12,891 nucleotides of DNA from Treponema sp. (lineage in GTDB: Bacteria; Spirochaetota; Spirochaetia; Treponematales; Breznakiellaceae): the NCBI GenBank assembly GCA_031288005.1, contig JAITSE010000045.1, positions 1 through 12,891 on the forward strand. Direction: 5' to 3'. The translations under genes and the position numbers were made by a program. Below the pieces are notes generated by a model, which saw only the letters and a list, made by a program, of their open reading frames with translations, did not search any database and had not been told where the DNA came from. Positions 5,528-12,447 of the stretch are shown here, one piece after another (position 1 is the first letter of the stretch; each line of letters opens with the position of its first letter).

Positions 5528-6595
5528 AGGAATAAGAACGCCCAAAGGCAGGGCCAGGGCCTTAAGCTCTTCCCACACACCCTCCGAAAGAGGAACGCCT
5601 TCGCGGGCGCTGCGCTCCTCCTCCTCCTGGCTCCGCAGACCCGCGTAGTAGACCCGCTCCCGGCCTTCCGCGGGGGGGAGTGAGGAAAGGGCGTCAAGCA
5701 TACGGGAGAGGTCTCGTTTAAAGTCCTCAGGCTCACGGAAAATGTCTATTCTCAGAGCCATGAAGAAGTGGCAGACCCGGGCGGAAGTTACCGCGGAATC
5801 GCGGACCTCCGCGCCGAAAGCGCCGCCTGAAGTGAGCGCTGTGAGAATGTCAACCATGACGGCAAGGCCGTAGCCCTTGTATCCCGCGCCCTCGGCCCCT
5901 CCGCCCAGGGGAAGGAGGCCGCCGCCCCGGAGGTAGAGCAGATCCTCAAGGAGCCGGGCCGGCTCTCCAGGATCTCCGCCGTCCGCGCCCGCAGCCCAGC
6001 CCGGGGGAATATCCCGGCCTTCCCTCTCGCAAATCTCAACGGCCCCGCGGGTAACCGCGGTGGTCGCCATGTCCAGACTGAAGAGACGCCCGTCAAGCGC
6101 GGGCGCGGCAAAGGCAATCGGGTTTGTGCCGAACATGGGGCTGCGCGCGAATGTGGGGACTCCAAGGGCCGCGGTGTTGGTCAGGGCAATGCCTATCATG
6201 TCCCGCCGGGCGGCCATTTCTGAGTAAAAGCCGGCTATGCCGAAGTGGTTGGAGTTGCGGACGCAGCACACGGCCAGGCCCCGCTTCCCGGCGCTTTCAA
6301 TGACCCAGTCCATAGCCCTGCGGCTCAGAGACATACCCATGCCTCCCTCCGCGTCAAGGACGCGGGAAACCGGGGTTTCCCGCAAAACCCGGGGAGTAAC
6401 GCCCCCTTTAATCAGCCCCGCCCTTATGCCCGCGGCGTAACGTGGAAGATGCGCCGCTCCGTGGCTCGGAACGCCCCTCGCGTCCGCGGCGCTAAGAATG
6501 CGGGCGGAATCCTCCGCCTCGTCCTGTGGAATCCCCAGCGCCTCCAATATATGCGAAATAAAGCCCTCCAAGTCCGGGCGGTATATACGAATCAT
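5489..6595 (-). CDS. Malate/L-lactate dehydrogenase family oxidoreductase (Ldh_2)
   Basis: A 368-residue cytoplasmic NAD(P)-dependent 2-hydroxyacid dehydrogenase of the type-2 malate/lactate/ureidoglycolate family, unrelated in fold to ordinary Rossmann LDH/MDH. Markers: ADARGVPSHGAAHLPRY at 38-53, VRNSNHFGIAGFYS at 112-125 with the likely catalytic His117, FARSPMFGTNPIAFAAP, LDMATTAVTRGAVE, and GYKGYGLAVMVDILTALTSGGAFG. Substrate cannot be told; malate, lactate, sulfolactate and ureidoglycolate enzymes share these motifs. The ATG has GAGGAG five bases upstream and a TATAAT box close by, so it is probably monocistronic. After the expected RVYYAGLRSQEEEE...EGVPLSEGVWEEL region, the last ~15 residues (ICAPLHGPQIA) are encoded by a palindromic repeat that also supplies the stop, so the native C-terminus has been replaced or extended. 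Confidence 0.9.
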   Translation of the reverse strand: MIRIYRPDLEGFISHILEALGIPQDEAEDSARILSAADARGVPSHGAAHLPRYAAGIRAGLIKGGVTPRVLRETPVSRVLDAEGGMGMSLSRRAMDWVIESAGKRGLAVCCVRNSNHFGIAGFYSEMAARRDMIGIALTNTAALGVPTFARSPMFGTNPIAFAAPALDGRLFSLDMATTAVTRGAVEICEREGRDIPPGWAAGADGGDPGEPARLLEDLLYLRGGGLLPLGGGAEGAGYKGYGLAVMVDILTALTSGGAFGAEVRDSAVTSARVCHFFMALRIDIFREPEDFKRDLSRMLDALSSLPPAEGRERVYYAGLRSQEEEERSAREGVPLSEGVWEELKALALPLGVLIPAICAPLHGPQIA

Positions 6596-6610
6596 AAAAC
6601 TCCTCTGTCC

Positions 6611-6616
6611 ATTATA
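6611..6616 (-). promoter_or_regulatory. Putative -10 box for the dehydrogenase gene
   Basis: Minus-strand TATAAT about 15-20 bases before the ATG at 6595, within an AT-rich patch in an otherwise GC-rich region. A good -35 is not evident; TTTAGC at about the right spacing is weak. The short leader contains GAGGAG. Confidence 0.45.
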
Positions 6617-6686
6617 ATATAGCGAAACCGGCTAAAGCCTTCATATCTAAAAAGCCCGTAAAAACGCGCGGCCCACAAGGGACGCA

Positions 6687-6721
6687 GGGACAGACCCCCA
6701 GCATTAGGGGGGACAGACCCC
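6687..6721. repeat. Two copies of GGGACAGACCCC ahead of uvrB
   Basis: GGGACAGACCCC occurs at 6687-6698 and 6710-6721; a third copy is at 10068-10079 at the 3' end of pyrD. GGGG/CCCC flanks make each copy a small inverted repeat. The second copy reaches GGAAG, which sits where a ribosome-binding site for the TTG at 6734 would be. Confidence 0.7.
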
Positions 6722-6751
6722 GGAAGACCAGGATTGCATTTAACCCGGACT

Positions 6752-8773
6752 ATGGCGCATAATGCCCCAATGCGCCCCTTTGAAGTCGTTTCCCCCTTCC
6801 AGCCCGCGGGAGATCAGGGCGAGGCTATCGCGGCCCTGGCCGCGGGAATCCGCGCCGGGGACAAGTTCCAAACCCTCCAGGGCGTCACAGGCTCAGGCAA
6901 GACCTTCACCATGGCGAAAATCATCGAAGCGGTCCAGATGCCCACCCTCATCGTGAGCCACAACAAAACCCTGGCGGCCCAGCTTTACCGGGAGTTCAGG
7001 GACTTCTTCCCCCATAACGCGGTGGAATACTTCGTCTCCTATTACGATTATTACCAGCCCGAAGCTTATGTCGCAAGCCGGGACCTCTACATCGAAAAAG
7101 ACGCCTCGATAAACGAGGAGATTGACCGCATGAAGCTCTCTGCCACCCGGAGCCTCATGGAGCGGGAAGACGTGATCATCGTGGCCACGGTTTCCTGCAT
7201 CTATGGCCTTGCGACCCCGGAAGTTTACAGGAAAATGACAGCGGCCTTTGACAGGGGAGATACCATTGAGCCTGAGGCCCTGATGCGCCGCTTTGTGGAA
7301 CTGCAATACGAGCGGAACGACGCGGTTCTGGAGCGGGGCCGTTTCCGCCGCCGGGGGGACACCCTGGAGATCTTCCCAGCGTACCTGGAAGACGCGTACC
7401 GGGTGGACCTGGATTGGGACAGGGTGGAACGAATCCGGCGTTTCAATCCCGTTTCCGGAGAAATTCTGGAGGAGCTTGACAAGGCCAGAATCTACCCCGC
7501 CAAGCAGTACGTTATGCCCGCGGAAATGATTCAAGCGGCCTTGGGCGGCATCAAGACGGAACTGGCCGAACGGTACGAATCCCTTAAAAACAGCGGGAAG
7601 CTCCTTGAGGCCGAGCGCCTCAAGACCCGCGTTGAATACGACATCGAGATGCTCACCGAGATGGGCCACTGCCCGGGCATAGAAAACTACTCCGCGCCTC
7701 TTTCAGGGCGCAGTCCCGGGGATCCCCCAGACACTTTGATAGACTACTTCCCGAAAAAGCACCTGACCTTCATAGACGAGAGCCACGTAAGCCTGCCCCA
7801 GATCGGGGCTATGTACGCCGGGGACAAGAGCCGCAAAACGAGCCTTGTGGATTACGGCTTCCGTCTGCCCTGCGCCCTGGACAACCGCCCGCTGCGCTAC
7901 GATGAGTTTGTCGAGCGCCTGGACAAAACCGTCTACGTGTCGGCCACCCCGGGCAAGACCGAAATAGATATATCCAAACGAGTGGTCCAGCAGATCATCA
8001 GGCCCACGGGCCTCCTTGACCCGGAAATCGAAGTGCGCCCTTCGGAAGGCCAGATGGAAGACATCTACGCCGAGGTGCGCCGCCGCATTGACGCGGGAGA
8101 GCGCTCACTGATCCTCACCCTGACGAAGAAGATGGCCGAAGACCTCACGGATTACCTTTCCGGCCTGGGCCTTAAAGTACGTTACATCCACAGCGAGGTG
8201 GAAACCATTGAGCGGGTGGAAATCCTCACCCAACTCCGCCGGGGAGATTTCGACATCCTTGTTGGGATCAACCTGCTCCGGGAAGGCATTGATCTGCCTG
8301 AAGTCTCGTTCATCGCGATTCTGGACGCGGACAAGATCGGCTTTCTCCGCTCCCTGACAAGCCTGGTGCAGATCATTGGCCGGGCCGCCCGGAACGCGGC
8401 GGGCAAGGTGATCATGTATGCGGACCGGGAGAGCGACGCTATGCGCGCTGCCATAGCCGAAACCGCCCGCCGCCGGGCCGTACAAACGGCCTACAACGCG
8501 GAGCGCGGCATCAGCCCCAGGACGGTGAAAAAGGCGATCGCCGACATTCTGACCCGCCGCGCTGTGGAGGAGCAGGACGCGGCTGCCGCATCCATAGAGG
8601 TCCTCAAAAAGGCTTACAACGTCCTGGTCCCAGCCCAGCGCAAACGACTCCTGGCCGCGCTTGAAGCCGAGATGCTGGAACATGCGAAGAAGCTTGAATT
8701 CGAGCAGGCCGCGGCAATACGGGACGAAATTCAAAAAATTAAAGATATCGGGGCTTATTCAAAACCCGGCTGA
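6752..8773 (+). CDS. uvrB: UvrABC excinuclease subunit B
   Basis: DNA damage-verifying helicase-like subunit of nucleotide excision repair, loaded by UvrA and then recruiting UvrC. About 673 residues, the usual length. From this start: QPAGDQGEAI at 17-26, Walker A GVTGSGKT at 44-51, the beta-hairpin YFVSYYDYYQPEAY that clamps DNA, GHCPGIENYS, the DESH box at D342-H345, VYVSATPG, GINLLREGIDLPEVS, motif VI IGRAARN ending near 548, and a C-terminal UVR motif (LEAEMLEHAKKLEFEQAAAIRDEI) that binds UvrC. Three starts are possible: TTG 6734 (GGAAG seven bases upstream, but in a repeat), ATG 6752, and ATG 6770, whose product MRPFEVVSPFQPAGDQ best fits the family N-terminus. Oddity: LDADKIGFLRSLTSLVQIIG, where many relatives have DADKEGFLRSxRSLIQTIG. 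Not part of the flanking genes' pathways. Confidence 0.97.
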   Translation: MAHNAPMRPFEVVSPFQPAGDQGEAIAALAAGIRAGDKFQTLQGVTGSGKTFTMAKIIEAVQMPTLIVSHNKTLAAQLYREFRDFFPHNAVEYFVSYYDYYQPEAYVASRDLYIEKDASINEEIDRMKLSATRSLMEREDVIIVATVSCIYGLATPEVYRKMTAAFDRGDTIEPEALMRRFVELQYERNDAVLERGRFRRRGDTLEIFPAYLEDAYRVDLDWDRVERIRRFNPVSGEILEELDKARIYPAKQYVMPAEMIQAALGGIKTELAERYESLKNSGKLLEAERLKTRVEYDIEMLTEMGHCPGIENYSAPLSGRSPGDPPDTLIDYFPKKHLTFIDESHVSLPQIGAMYAGDKSRKTSLVDYGFRLPCALDNRPLRYDEFVERLDKTVYVSATPGKTEIDISKRVVQQIIRPTGLLDPEIEVRPSEGQMEDIYAEVRRRIDAGERSLILTLTKKMAEDLTDYLSGLGLKVRYIHSEVETIERVEILTQLRRGDFDILVGINLLREGIDLPEVSFIAILDADKIGFLRSLTSLVQIIGRAARNAAGKVIMYADRESDAMRAAIAETARRRAVQTAYNAERGISPRTVKKAIADILTRRAVEEQDAAAASIEVLKKAYNVLVPAQRKRLLAALEAEMLEHAKKLEFEQAAAIRDEIQKIKDIGAYSKPG

Positions 8774-8786
8774 CGCGGGAGCCGGG

Positions 8787-8826
8787 GGACCGCGTTTCCG
8801 GTGTTTCCGCGTTTCCGCGTTTCCGG
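8787..8826. repeat. Short 8-bp tandem repeat downstream of uvrB
   Basis: Four imperfect copies of CCGCGTTT / CCGGTGTTT follow the uvrB stop. The rest of 8774-8915 holds no gene and no clear terminator; ACTAGTTCCGC near 8883 echoes the ACTAGTTCTACG spacer of the right-hand array. Confidence 0.55.
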
Positions 8827-8915
8827 TGAGCCAAGCTCCGTAAAAACAGCTTAAGGACCTAAGTTTTCCGCTCTAAATCCTCACTAGTTCCGCATCATCT
8901 GCCGATAAAAGAAAC

Positions 8916-9905
8916 ATGAAAAGGAACGTTGTTTTGTTGTTAGTCGGCTTGGGTTTGGCGGAAATATGCGGCGCTCAAGCTCCGGACAGTCAGTTCGGCA
9001 TTTTCACCCAGGAAGGGGTTGCGTCCTGGTACGGAGTTGAATTCGGGGGGCGGCCTACTGCTTCGGGGGAAATTTTTACCCCCAGCCAGCTAACCGCGGC
9101 TCATCCGACTCTTCCTTTTGGGACAATGCTGAAAGTAACAAATAAAAGCAACAACAGATCTGTTGTTGTGCGGGTTAATGACCGGGGGCCTTTTGTGTCC
9201 GCCAGGATTATTGACCTTTCTCAGGGGGCGGCGGAACAGCTTGATATGATTACTACCGGCACAGCGCCGGTAACGGTGGAAAGCCTTGAAGCCGTGGCCC
9301 TGCCCAAAGATAACGGCAGGCCCTTCCGGCCTCCGGCGCAGGAAATCTTAAGCCCCCCCGCCGCGCCGGTTCCCCGGACAAGCGCCGCTTCCCGGCCTTC
9401 ATCCGACCTGCCGCTTCACTCAGCCGTTTCAGGACTTGTTCCTCCTGCCCCGGCTCCCGCGCCGGCGCCCCTTTCGGTGCCTGAAACCCCGGCGCCGCTT
9501 GTGGCGGACGCTTTTACCGTAGATCCCCTGTGGGCCTCTCCGCTGCGGCAGAATCAGACGCCGGTTGAGGAAATTAAAGAGCCGGCTCTTCAGGACAGCG
9601 CTGTTTACGTTCCCCAGGCGGCGTCTCAAACCGCTCCGGTTTCTCCGGCAAAAATCATCCCGGCCATCCCCCCGGCGGATAGCGGCAAAAGCTACCGTAT
9701 TCAAATTGGAGCCTACAAGGTGCCCCGTCATGCTGTGGATGTTTTTGACAAGCTGAAAAACGCGGGCCTGAATCCGTCGTATGAACAGAGCGGCGAAGTC
9801 TATCGCGTAGTACTCTTTGGCGTCAAAGCGAAAGACGTAGAATCCGTCGCGGAAAAAATAGGAAGCGCCGGCTTTAATGAAGCGGTAATCCGGGAAGAGC
9901 GGTAA
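8916..9905 (+). CDS. rlpA: RlpA-like septal lytic transglycosylase with SPOR domain
   Basis: A 329-residue exported protein. Residues 1-21 are a signal peptide (MKRN, hydrophobic core, likely cut after CGA); Cys18 is not in a proper lipobox (AEIC), so it is probably periplasmic rather than a lipoprotein as many RlpAs are. Residues 33-112 form the double-psi beta-barrel: GVASWYGVEFGGRPTASGE, LTAAHPTLPFGT, VVVRVNDRGPF and RIIDLS, containing the expected active-site residues E52, H63, D89 and D100. A proline/alanine-rich linker spans about 125-255, and a SPOR domain (YRIQIGAYKVPRHAVDVFDKL to AGFNEAVI) fills 258-327, targeting denuded septal peptidoglycan, which the barrel cleaves. The ribosome-binding site is weak (AAAAGAAAC). 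A strong terminator follows, so it appears monocistronic. Confidence 0.92.
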   Translation: MKRNVVLLLVGLGLAEICGAQAPDSQFGIFTQEGVASWYGVEFGGRPTASGEIFTPSQLTAAHPTLPFGTMLKVTNKSNNRSVVVRVNDRGPFVSARIIDLSQGAAEQLDMITTGTAPVTVESLEAVALPKDNGRPFRPPAQEILSPPAAPVPRTSAASRPSSDLPLHSAVSGLVPPAPAPAPAPLSVPETPAPLVADAFTVDPLWASPLRQNQTPVEEIKEPALQDSAVYVPQAASQTAPVSPAKIIPAIPPADSGKSYRIQIGAYKVPRHAVDVFDKLKNAGLNPSYEQSGEVYRVVLFGVKAKDVESVAEKIGSAGFNEAVIREER

Positions 9906-9955
9906 AACCGCGTAGAAAACTGAAAAAAATATGCGGGTTTCCGCCCCGCGCAATC

Positions 9956-9979
9956 CGGCCCCGGCAGGGGCCGTTTTTT
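9956..9979 (+). terminator. Rho-independent terminator of rlpA
   Basis: Stem CGGCCCC (9956-9962) and GGGGCCG (9967-9973) with loop GGCA, followed by six T (9974-9979), 50 bases after the rlpA stop. Confidence 0.85.
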
Positions 9980-9997
9980 ATGCCCCCGGTTTTCCTG

Positions 9998-10057
9998 CAA
10001 GCCTAAGCAAGCCGCTAAGCAAGCCGTCGGCTTGCTTAGGCTTGCTTAGCGGTTTGC
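9998..10057. repeat. Nested inverted repeat between rlpA and pyrD
   Basis: CTAAGCAAGCCG (10015-10026) is mirrored by CGGCTTGCTTAG (10028-10039) around a single base. Because AAGCAAGCC units are repeated, alternative pairings exist (10012-10025 with 10039-10052; 10001-10014 with 10028-10041). It ends GGTTTGC, as does hairpin I of the right-hand array. It separates convergent genes and may end pyrD transcription. Confidence 0.8.
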
Positions 10058-10062
10058 ACTTC

Positions 10063-11184
10063 TCACGGGGACAGACCCCGGATATCCAGTTCCGCAAGCC
10101 TTTGAACACCCTTCCGCTCCATATAAGCGGCAATCCCGTCAATGATTTCGAGCATCGTCTGAGGATGGGCGAAGGTGGCCGAGCCAACCTGCACGGCGGA
10201 CGCGCCCGCCATAAGATATTCCAGAGCGTCCTCAGTCCGGGCTATGCCGCCCATGCCTATCAGGGGAACCTTCACAGCCTTGAGTTCCCAGACAAGCATG
10301 AGGGCGATAGGTTTCACGGCCGGACCCGAAAGGCCCGCGCTGACATTGTCAAAAACCGGCCTGCGCCTTTCTACATCTATTGCCATAGCCTTGAATGTAT
10401 TTACAAGGGAGAGCGCGTCCGCTCCTGACCTCACACAGGCCGCCGCCACCTCGGCCAAACAGGGAGCGTTGGGGGAAAGCTTCACGATCAGAGGCTTGCC
10501 GTCCAGGACCCGGCGCACCGGAGCAGTTACCGAAGCCGCCGCTTCGCCGTCAAGCCCAAAGGCCATGCCCCCGGCTTTAACGTTGGGGCAGGAGATATTA
10601 AGCTCCACCATGTCCACAGAGGAAGCGTTAAGGAGCCGCGCGCCTTCAACGTATTCCTCAACCGAGGAACCCGACAGATTCGCTATCACCACAGGCCCCA
10701 GGGCGCGGAGGGCCGGGAGTTCCTTCTCGATAAAAGCGGGAACGCCGGGGTTCTCAAGGCCGATGGAATTGAGAAGCCCCGCCGGACTTTCCCAGAGCCG
10801 CGGCCCCTCATTGCCCGGCCTGGGATGCAGGGTAAGCCCCTTGGTACAAATACCCCCAAGACGGGAAGCGTCCACAAGCCCCAGATATTCCCGCCCGTAG
10901 CCGAAGGTCCCGGAAGCCGCGATAACCGGATTGGCAAAGCGCACACCCGCTATGACAGCCGAGAGATCGGGCCCCTTGGAAGCATGAGACCGTGCGGTCT
11001 CCGGTTCCTTGGAAGCCGCAGGTTCCTTGGAATATGGGGGGGGGAAGCCTCCCCCTACGCCCGCATCACGGATGCGGGCTACCCCCTCAACGGGGGCGCT
11101 GCCCCCGTAACGCCCCCGCCGGGGGGTTACAAACCCCCCGGACCCCCGAGACCCCCCGCCGGATTCATGTGTATTCTTTTTCAT
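10063..11184 (-). CDS. pyrD: Dihydroorotate dehydrogenase class 1B, catalytic subunit
   Basis: FMN enzyme oxidising dihydroorotate to orotate in pyrimidine synthesis; class 1B works with PyrK to pass electrons to NAD. It is encoded 10 bases after pyrK with AGGGG before the ATG. The conserved domain starts near residue 73 (LSAVIAGVRFANPVIAASGTFGYGREY); K115 in ICTKG binds FMN, NISCPNVK carries the catalytic Cys199 typical of class 1, and GMGGIARTEDALEYLMAGASAVQVGSATF is the phosphate-binding end. The enzyme is normally about 305 residues; this frame is 373. The extra ~65 N-terminal residues (Gly/Pro/Arg-rich, then SKEPAASKEPETARSHASK) are read from a stack of palindromes, and no start codon lies near the family's usual N-terminus. 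The last residues RGLSP and the stop come from a GGGACAGACCCC repeat. So both ends have been remodelled by repeats while the core is intact. Confidence 0.93.
   Translation of the reverse strand: MKKNTHESGGGSRGSGGFVTPRRGRYGGSAPVEGVARIRDAGVGGGFPPPYSKEPAASKEPETARSHASKGPDLSAVIAGVRFANPVIAASGTFGYGREYLGLVDASRLGGICTKGLTLHPRPGNEGPRLWESPAGLLNSIGLENPGVPAFIEKELPALRALGPVVIANLSGSSVEEYVEGARLLNASSVDMVELNISCPNVKAGGMAFGLDGEAAASVTAPVRRVLDGKPLIVKLSPNAPCLAEVAAACVRSGADALSLVNTFKAMAIDVERRRPVFDNVSAGLSGPAVKPIALMLVWELKAVKVPLIGMGGIARTEDALEYLMAGASAVQVGSATFAHPQTMLEIIDGIAAYMERKGVQRLAELDIRGLSP
10068..10079. repeat. GGGACAGACCCC copy forming the 3' end of pyrD
   Basis: Third copy of the motif seen twice before uvrB. Read on the minus strand it encodes the closing RGLSP of PyrD, with the TGA just beyond. 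Confidence 0.7.
10986..11160 (-). repeat. Stack of palindromes encoding the PyrD N-terminal extension
   Basis: Successive hairpins on the + strand coordinates: GAGACCG-TG-CGGTCTC (10986-11001); direct repeats GGTTCCTTGGAA (11003-11014, 11021-11032); GCCCGCATC-ACG-GATGCGGGC (11059-11079); ACGGGGGC-GCT-GCCCCCGT (11090-11108); CCGGGGGGTT-ACA-AACCCCCCGG (11119-11141). All are read through in frame as the first ~65 residues of the pyrD product. Confidence 0.85.
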
Positions 11185-11194
11185 TTATCCGCCC

Positions 11195-12043
11195 CTAACC
11201 GTCAAACAAGATTTCTTCCGCCCGGAAGACGGGGCCCTCAGCGCAGCACCGTTTGTTTCCCAAGACGGTTTTTACGCTGCACCCGAGGCAGGCGCCCGTT
11301 CCGCAGGCCATGCGCCGCTCCATACTGATGAAGCAGGGAACCCCCGAGGCCGCGCACTTCTCCCGCAGCGCCTTGAGCATGGGCTCAGGCCCGCAGGCGC
11401 AGACCGCCCGGTATTCTGAGGGATCAAGAAAACCGGGTATAAGCCCCCTCTTCCCCCGTCCGCCGTCTTCTGTGGCAATGACGATTTTCCCGGCCTTAAG
11501 AGATATGGGGCGGAAAAGCTCTTCGTATACCGCATCGCCGCATCCCGCGCCCTCCGCTCCTTGGGACAGCGTTTTGAAGCCGGCGTAAAAATCAAAGGCC
11601 GCGTTTCTAAGCTCCAGAGCCAGGGCGATAAGAGGGGCCGCGCCCAGGCCCCCGCCGCAAAGGGCGAGCTTCCCTCCGCCCGCTTCATCGGGCAGAAGCT
11701 CCGTCCAGGCCCTTCCAAGGGGGCCTGTAAGTTCCACAAATCCGCCCGCCCGCGCGCGGGCAAGTTCCGCCGTCCCCCTGCCCCGCGGGGCGATAAGGAA
11801 ACGGACGCGGCCTTGGGCGCTGTCCCAGGAAGCAAAGCTGAAGGGCCGGCTCAGGAAACAGGCGCTCCGCTCCGGCCTGACAAGGAAAAACTGCCCCGCC
11901 CTTGGAGGAGGGCCTGACCAGGCTATGTCCAGGCGGAATATCTCCTGACTTACCCGCCTGGCGTCAAGGACGGAGCAGAGGAGGCTCTGTCTTGAGACCT
12001 GAGACCGTGGAACCTGCGGTTCCTTAGCGGTCTCAGGTCTCAA
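11195..12043 (-). CDS. pyrK: Dihydroorotate dehydrogenase electron-transfer subunit; start uncertain
   Basis: FAD and [2Fe-2S] subunit that carries electrons from PyrD to NAD+. The conserved protein runs from about 11986 (SLLCSVLDARRVSQEIFRLDI): RPFSFASW binds FAD, GPLGRAW, the NAD-site loop CGGGLGAAPLIALALE, CGPEPMLKAL, and the iron-sulfur motif RRMACGTGACLGCSVKT ... RCCAEGPVF, with the four ligand cysteines present. pyrD follows after 10 bases, the standard class 1B arrangement. No ATG, GTG or TTG lies at the family's usual N-terminus: a 16-bp-arm palindrome sits there and the frame stays open through it into the tandem repeats, as far as a TTG at 12346. I chose TTG 12043, which follows GGAG but too closely to be a good ribosome-binding site. 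GTG 12070 and 12118 are other options. Either the gene uses a repeat-derived start or its 5' end is damaged. Confidence 0.88.
   Translation of the reverse strand: MRPETAKEPQVPRSQVSRQSLLCSVLDARRVSQEIFRLDIAWSGPPPRAGQFFLVRPERSACFLSRPFSFASWDSAQGRVRFLIAPRGRGTAELARARAGGFVELTGPLGRAWTELLPDEAGGGKLALCGGGLGAAPLIALALELRNAAFDFYAGFKTLSQGAEGAGCGDAVYEELFRPISLKAGKIVIATEDGGRGKRGLIPGFLDPSEYRAVCACGPEPMLKALREKCAASGVPCFISMERRMACGTGACLGCSVKTVLGNKRCCAEGPVFRAEEILFDG
11992..12043 (-). repeat. Long palindrome over the pyrK 5' end
   Basis: Perfect 16-base arms TTGAGACCTGAGACCG (11992-12007) and CGGTCTCAGGTCTCAA (12028-12043) enclose a second hairpin GGAACC-TGC-GGTTCC (12009-12023). The motifs GAGACC/GGTCTC and GGTTCC are shared with the pyrD 5' stack and the repeat at 5416. 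Confidence 0.9.
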
Positions 12044-12135
12044 AACTCCACACAAACCTACGGTTTGCACTGGTTCTACGGAAGTCTCGTAGGCTCCTAC
12101 GGAAGACTCGTGGAGTTCCACCAATGGCTCGTGCA
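12044..12135 (-). repeat. Diverged small-hairpin units at the left end of the array
   Basis: CAAACC-TAC-GGTTTG (12054-12068), then two units with CTACGGAAGNCTCGT and a third ending in GTGGAGTTCCAC plus CAATGGCTC. These have the 21-base plan of the following array: a 12-mer with five-base complementary arms, then a nine-base linker ending CTC. No gene other than the repeat-derived extension of the pyrK frame. Confidence 0.65.
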
Positions 12136-12211
12136 AACCGGCAGGGCCGGTTTGCTTAGGAGTTTTGCGGGCTGTTTTTGGTGTGGGGCTGTTTTGATTC
12201 CGCAAAACTCC
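12133..12211 (+). repeat. Composite hairpin repeat, copy 1 of the right array
   Basis: Hairpin I GCAAACCGG...CCGGTTTGC (12133-12155), TTA, then hairpin II with arms GGAGTTTTGCGG (12159-12170) and CCGCAAAACTCC (12200-12211). Followed by the linker ACTAGTTCTACGAATGGCTC. Confidence 0.85.
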
Positions 12212-12235
12212 ACGCACTAGTTCTACGAATGGCTC

Positions 12236-12340
12236 GTGGATATCCACCGATGACTCGTGGATATCCACCAGTGGCTCGTGGATATCCACCGATGACTCGT
12301 GGATATCCACCGATGACTCGTGGATATCCACCGATGGCTC
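12236..12340 (+). repeat. Five tandem 21-bp units, each a 12-bp palindrome plus linker
   Basis: Units start at 12236, 12257, 12278, 12299 and 12320. Each is GTGGATATCCAC, a perfect palindrome, followed by CGATGACTC or AGTGGCTC-like linker. At seven codons per unit, the minus strand stays open and reads VDIHE(P/S)(S/L) over and over, in frame with pyrK. Confidence 0.92.
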
Positions 12341-12342
12341 GT

Positions 12343-12423
12343 GCAAACCGGCGGGGCCGGTTTGCTTAGGAGTTTTGCGGGCTTGTATGGATATAAAGGA
12401 CTTTTCTAATTCCGCAAAACTCC
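12343..12423 (+). repeat. Composite hairpin repeat, copy 2
   Basis: Hairpin I 12343-12365 (GCAAACCGG arms), TTA, hairpin II arms GGAGTTTTGCGG (12369-12380) and CCGCAAAACTCC (12412-12423). The loop contains GGATATAAAGGACTTTTCTA, shared with the next copy. Followed by ACTAGTTCTACGGATGGCTC. Confidence 0.88.
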
Positions 12424-12447
12424 CCGGACTAGTTCTACGGATGGCTC

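Noticed and set aside
6893..7669. 258-codon open frame on the minus strand opposite uvrB
   Set aside because: It is antisense to unmistakable UvrB sequence, has no family resemblance, and is expected from GC-rich codon bias.
8105..8734. 209-codon minus-strand open frame opposite the uvrB 3' half
   Set aside because: Antisense shadow of conserved UvrB motifs; no recognisable protein.
8916..8975. Lipoprotein signal on RlpA
   Set aside because: Cys18 is preceded by AEI rather than a lipobox such as L-A-G, so a standard signal peptide is likelier.
10175..10900. 241-codon plus-strand open frame opposite pyrD
   Set aside because: Antisense shadow of the conserved PyrD core.
11272..11835. 187-codon second minus-strand frame within pyrK
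   Set aside because: It overlaps the conserved FAD, NAD and iron-sulfur motifs of PyrK in another frame and shows no family resemblance.
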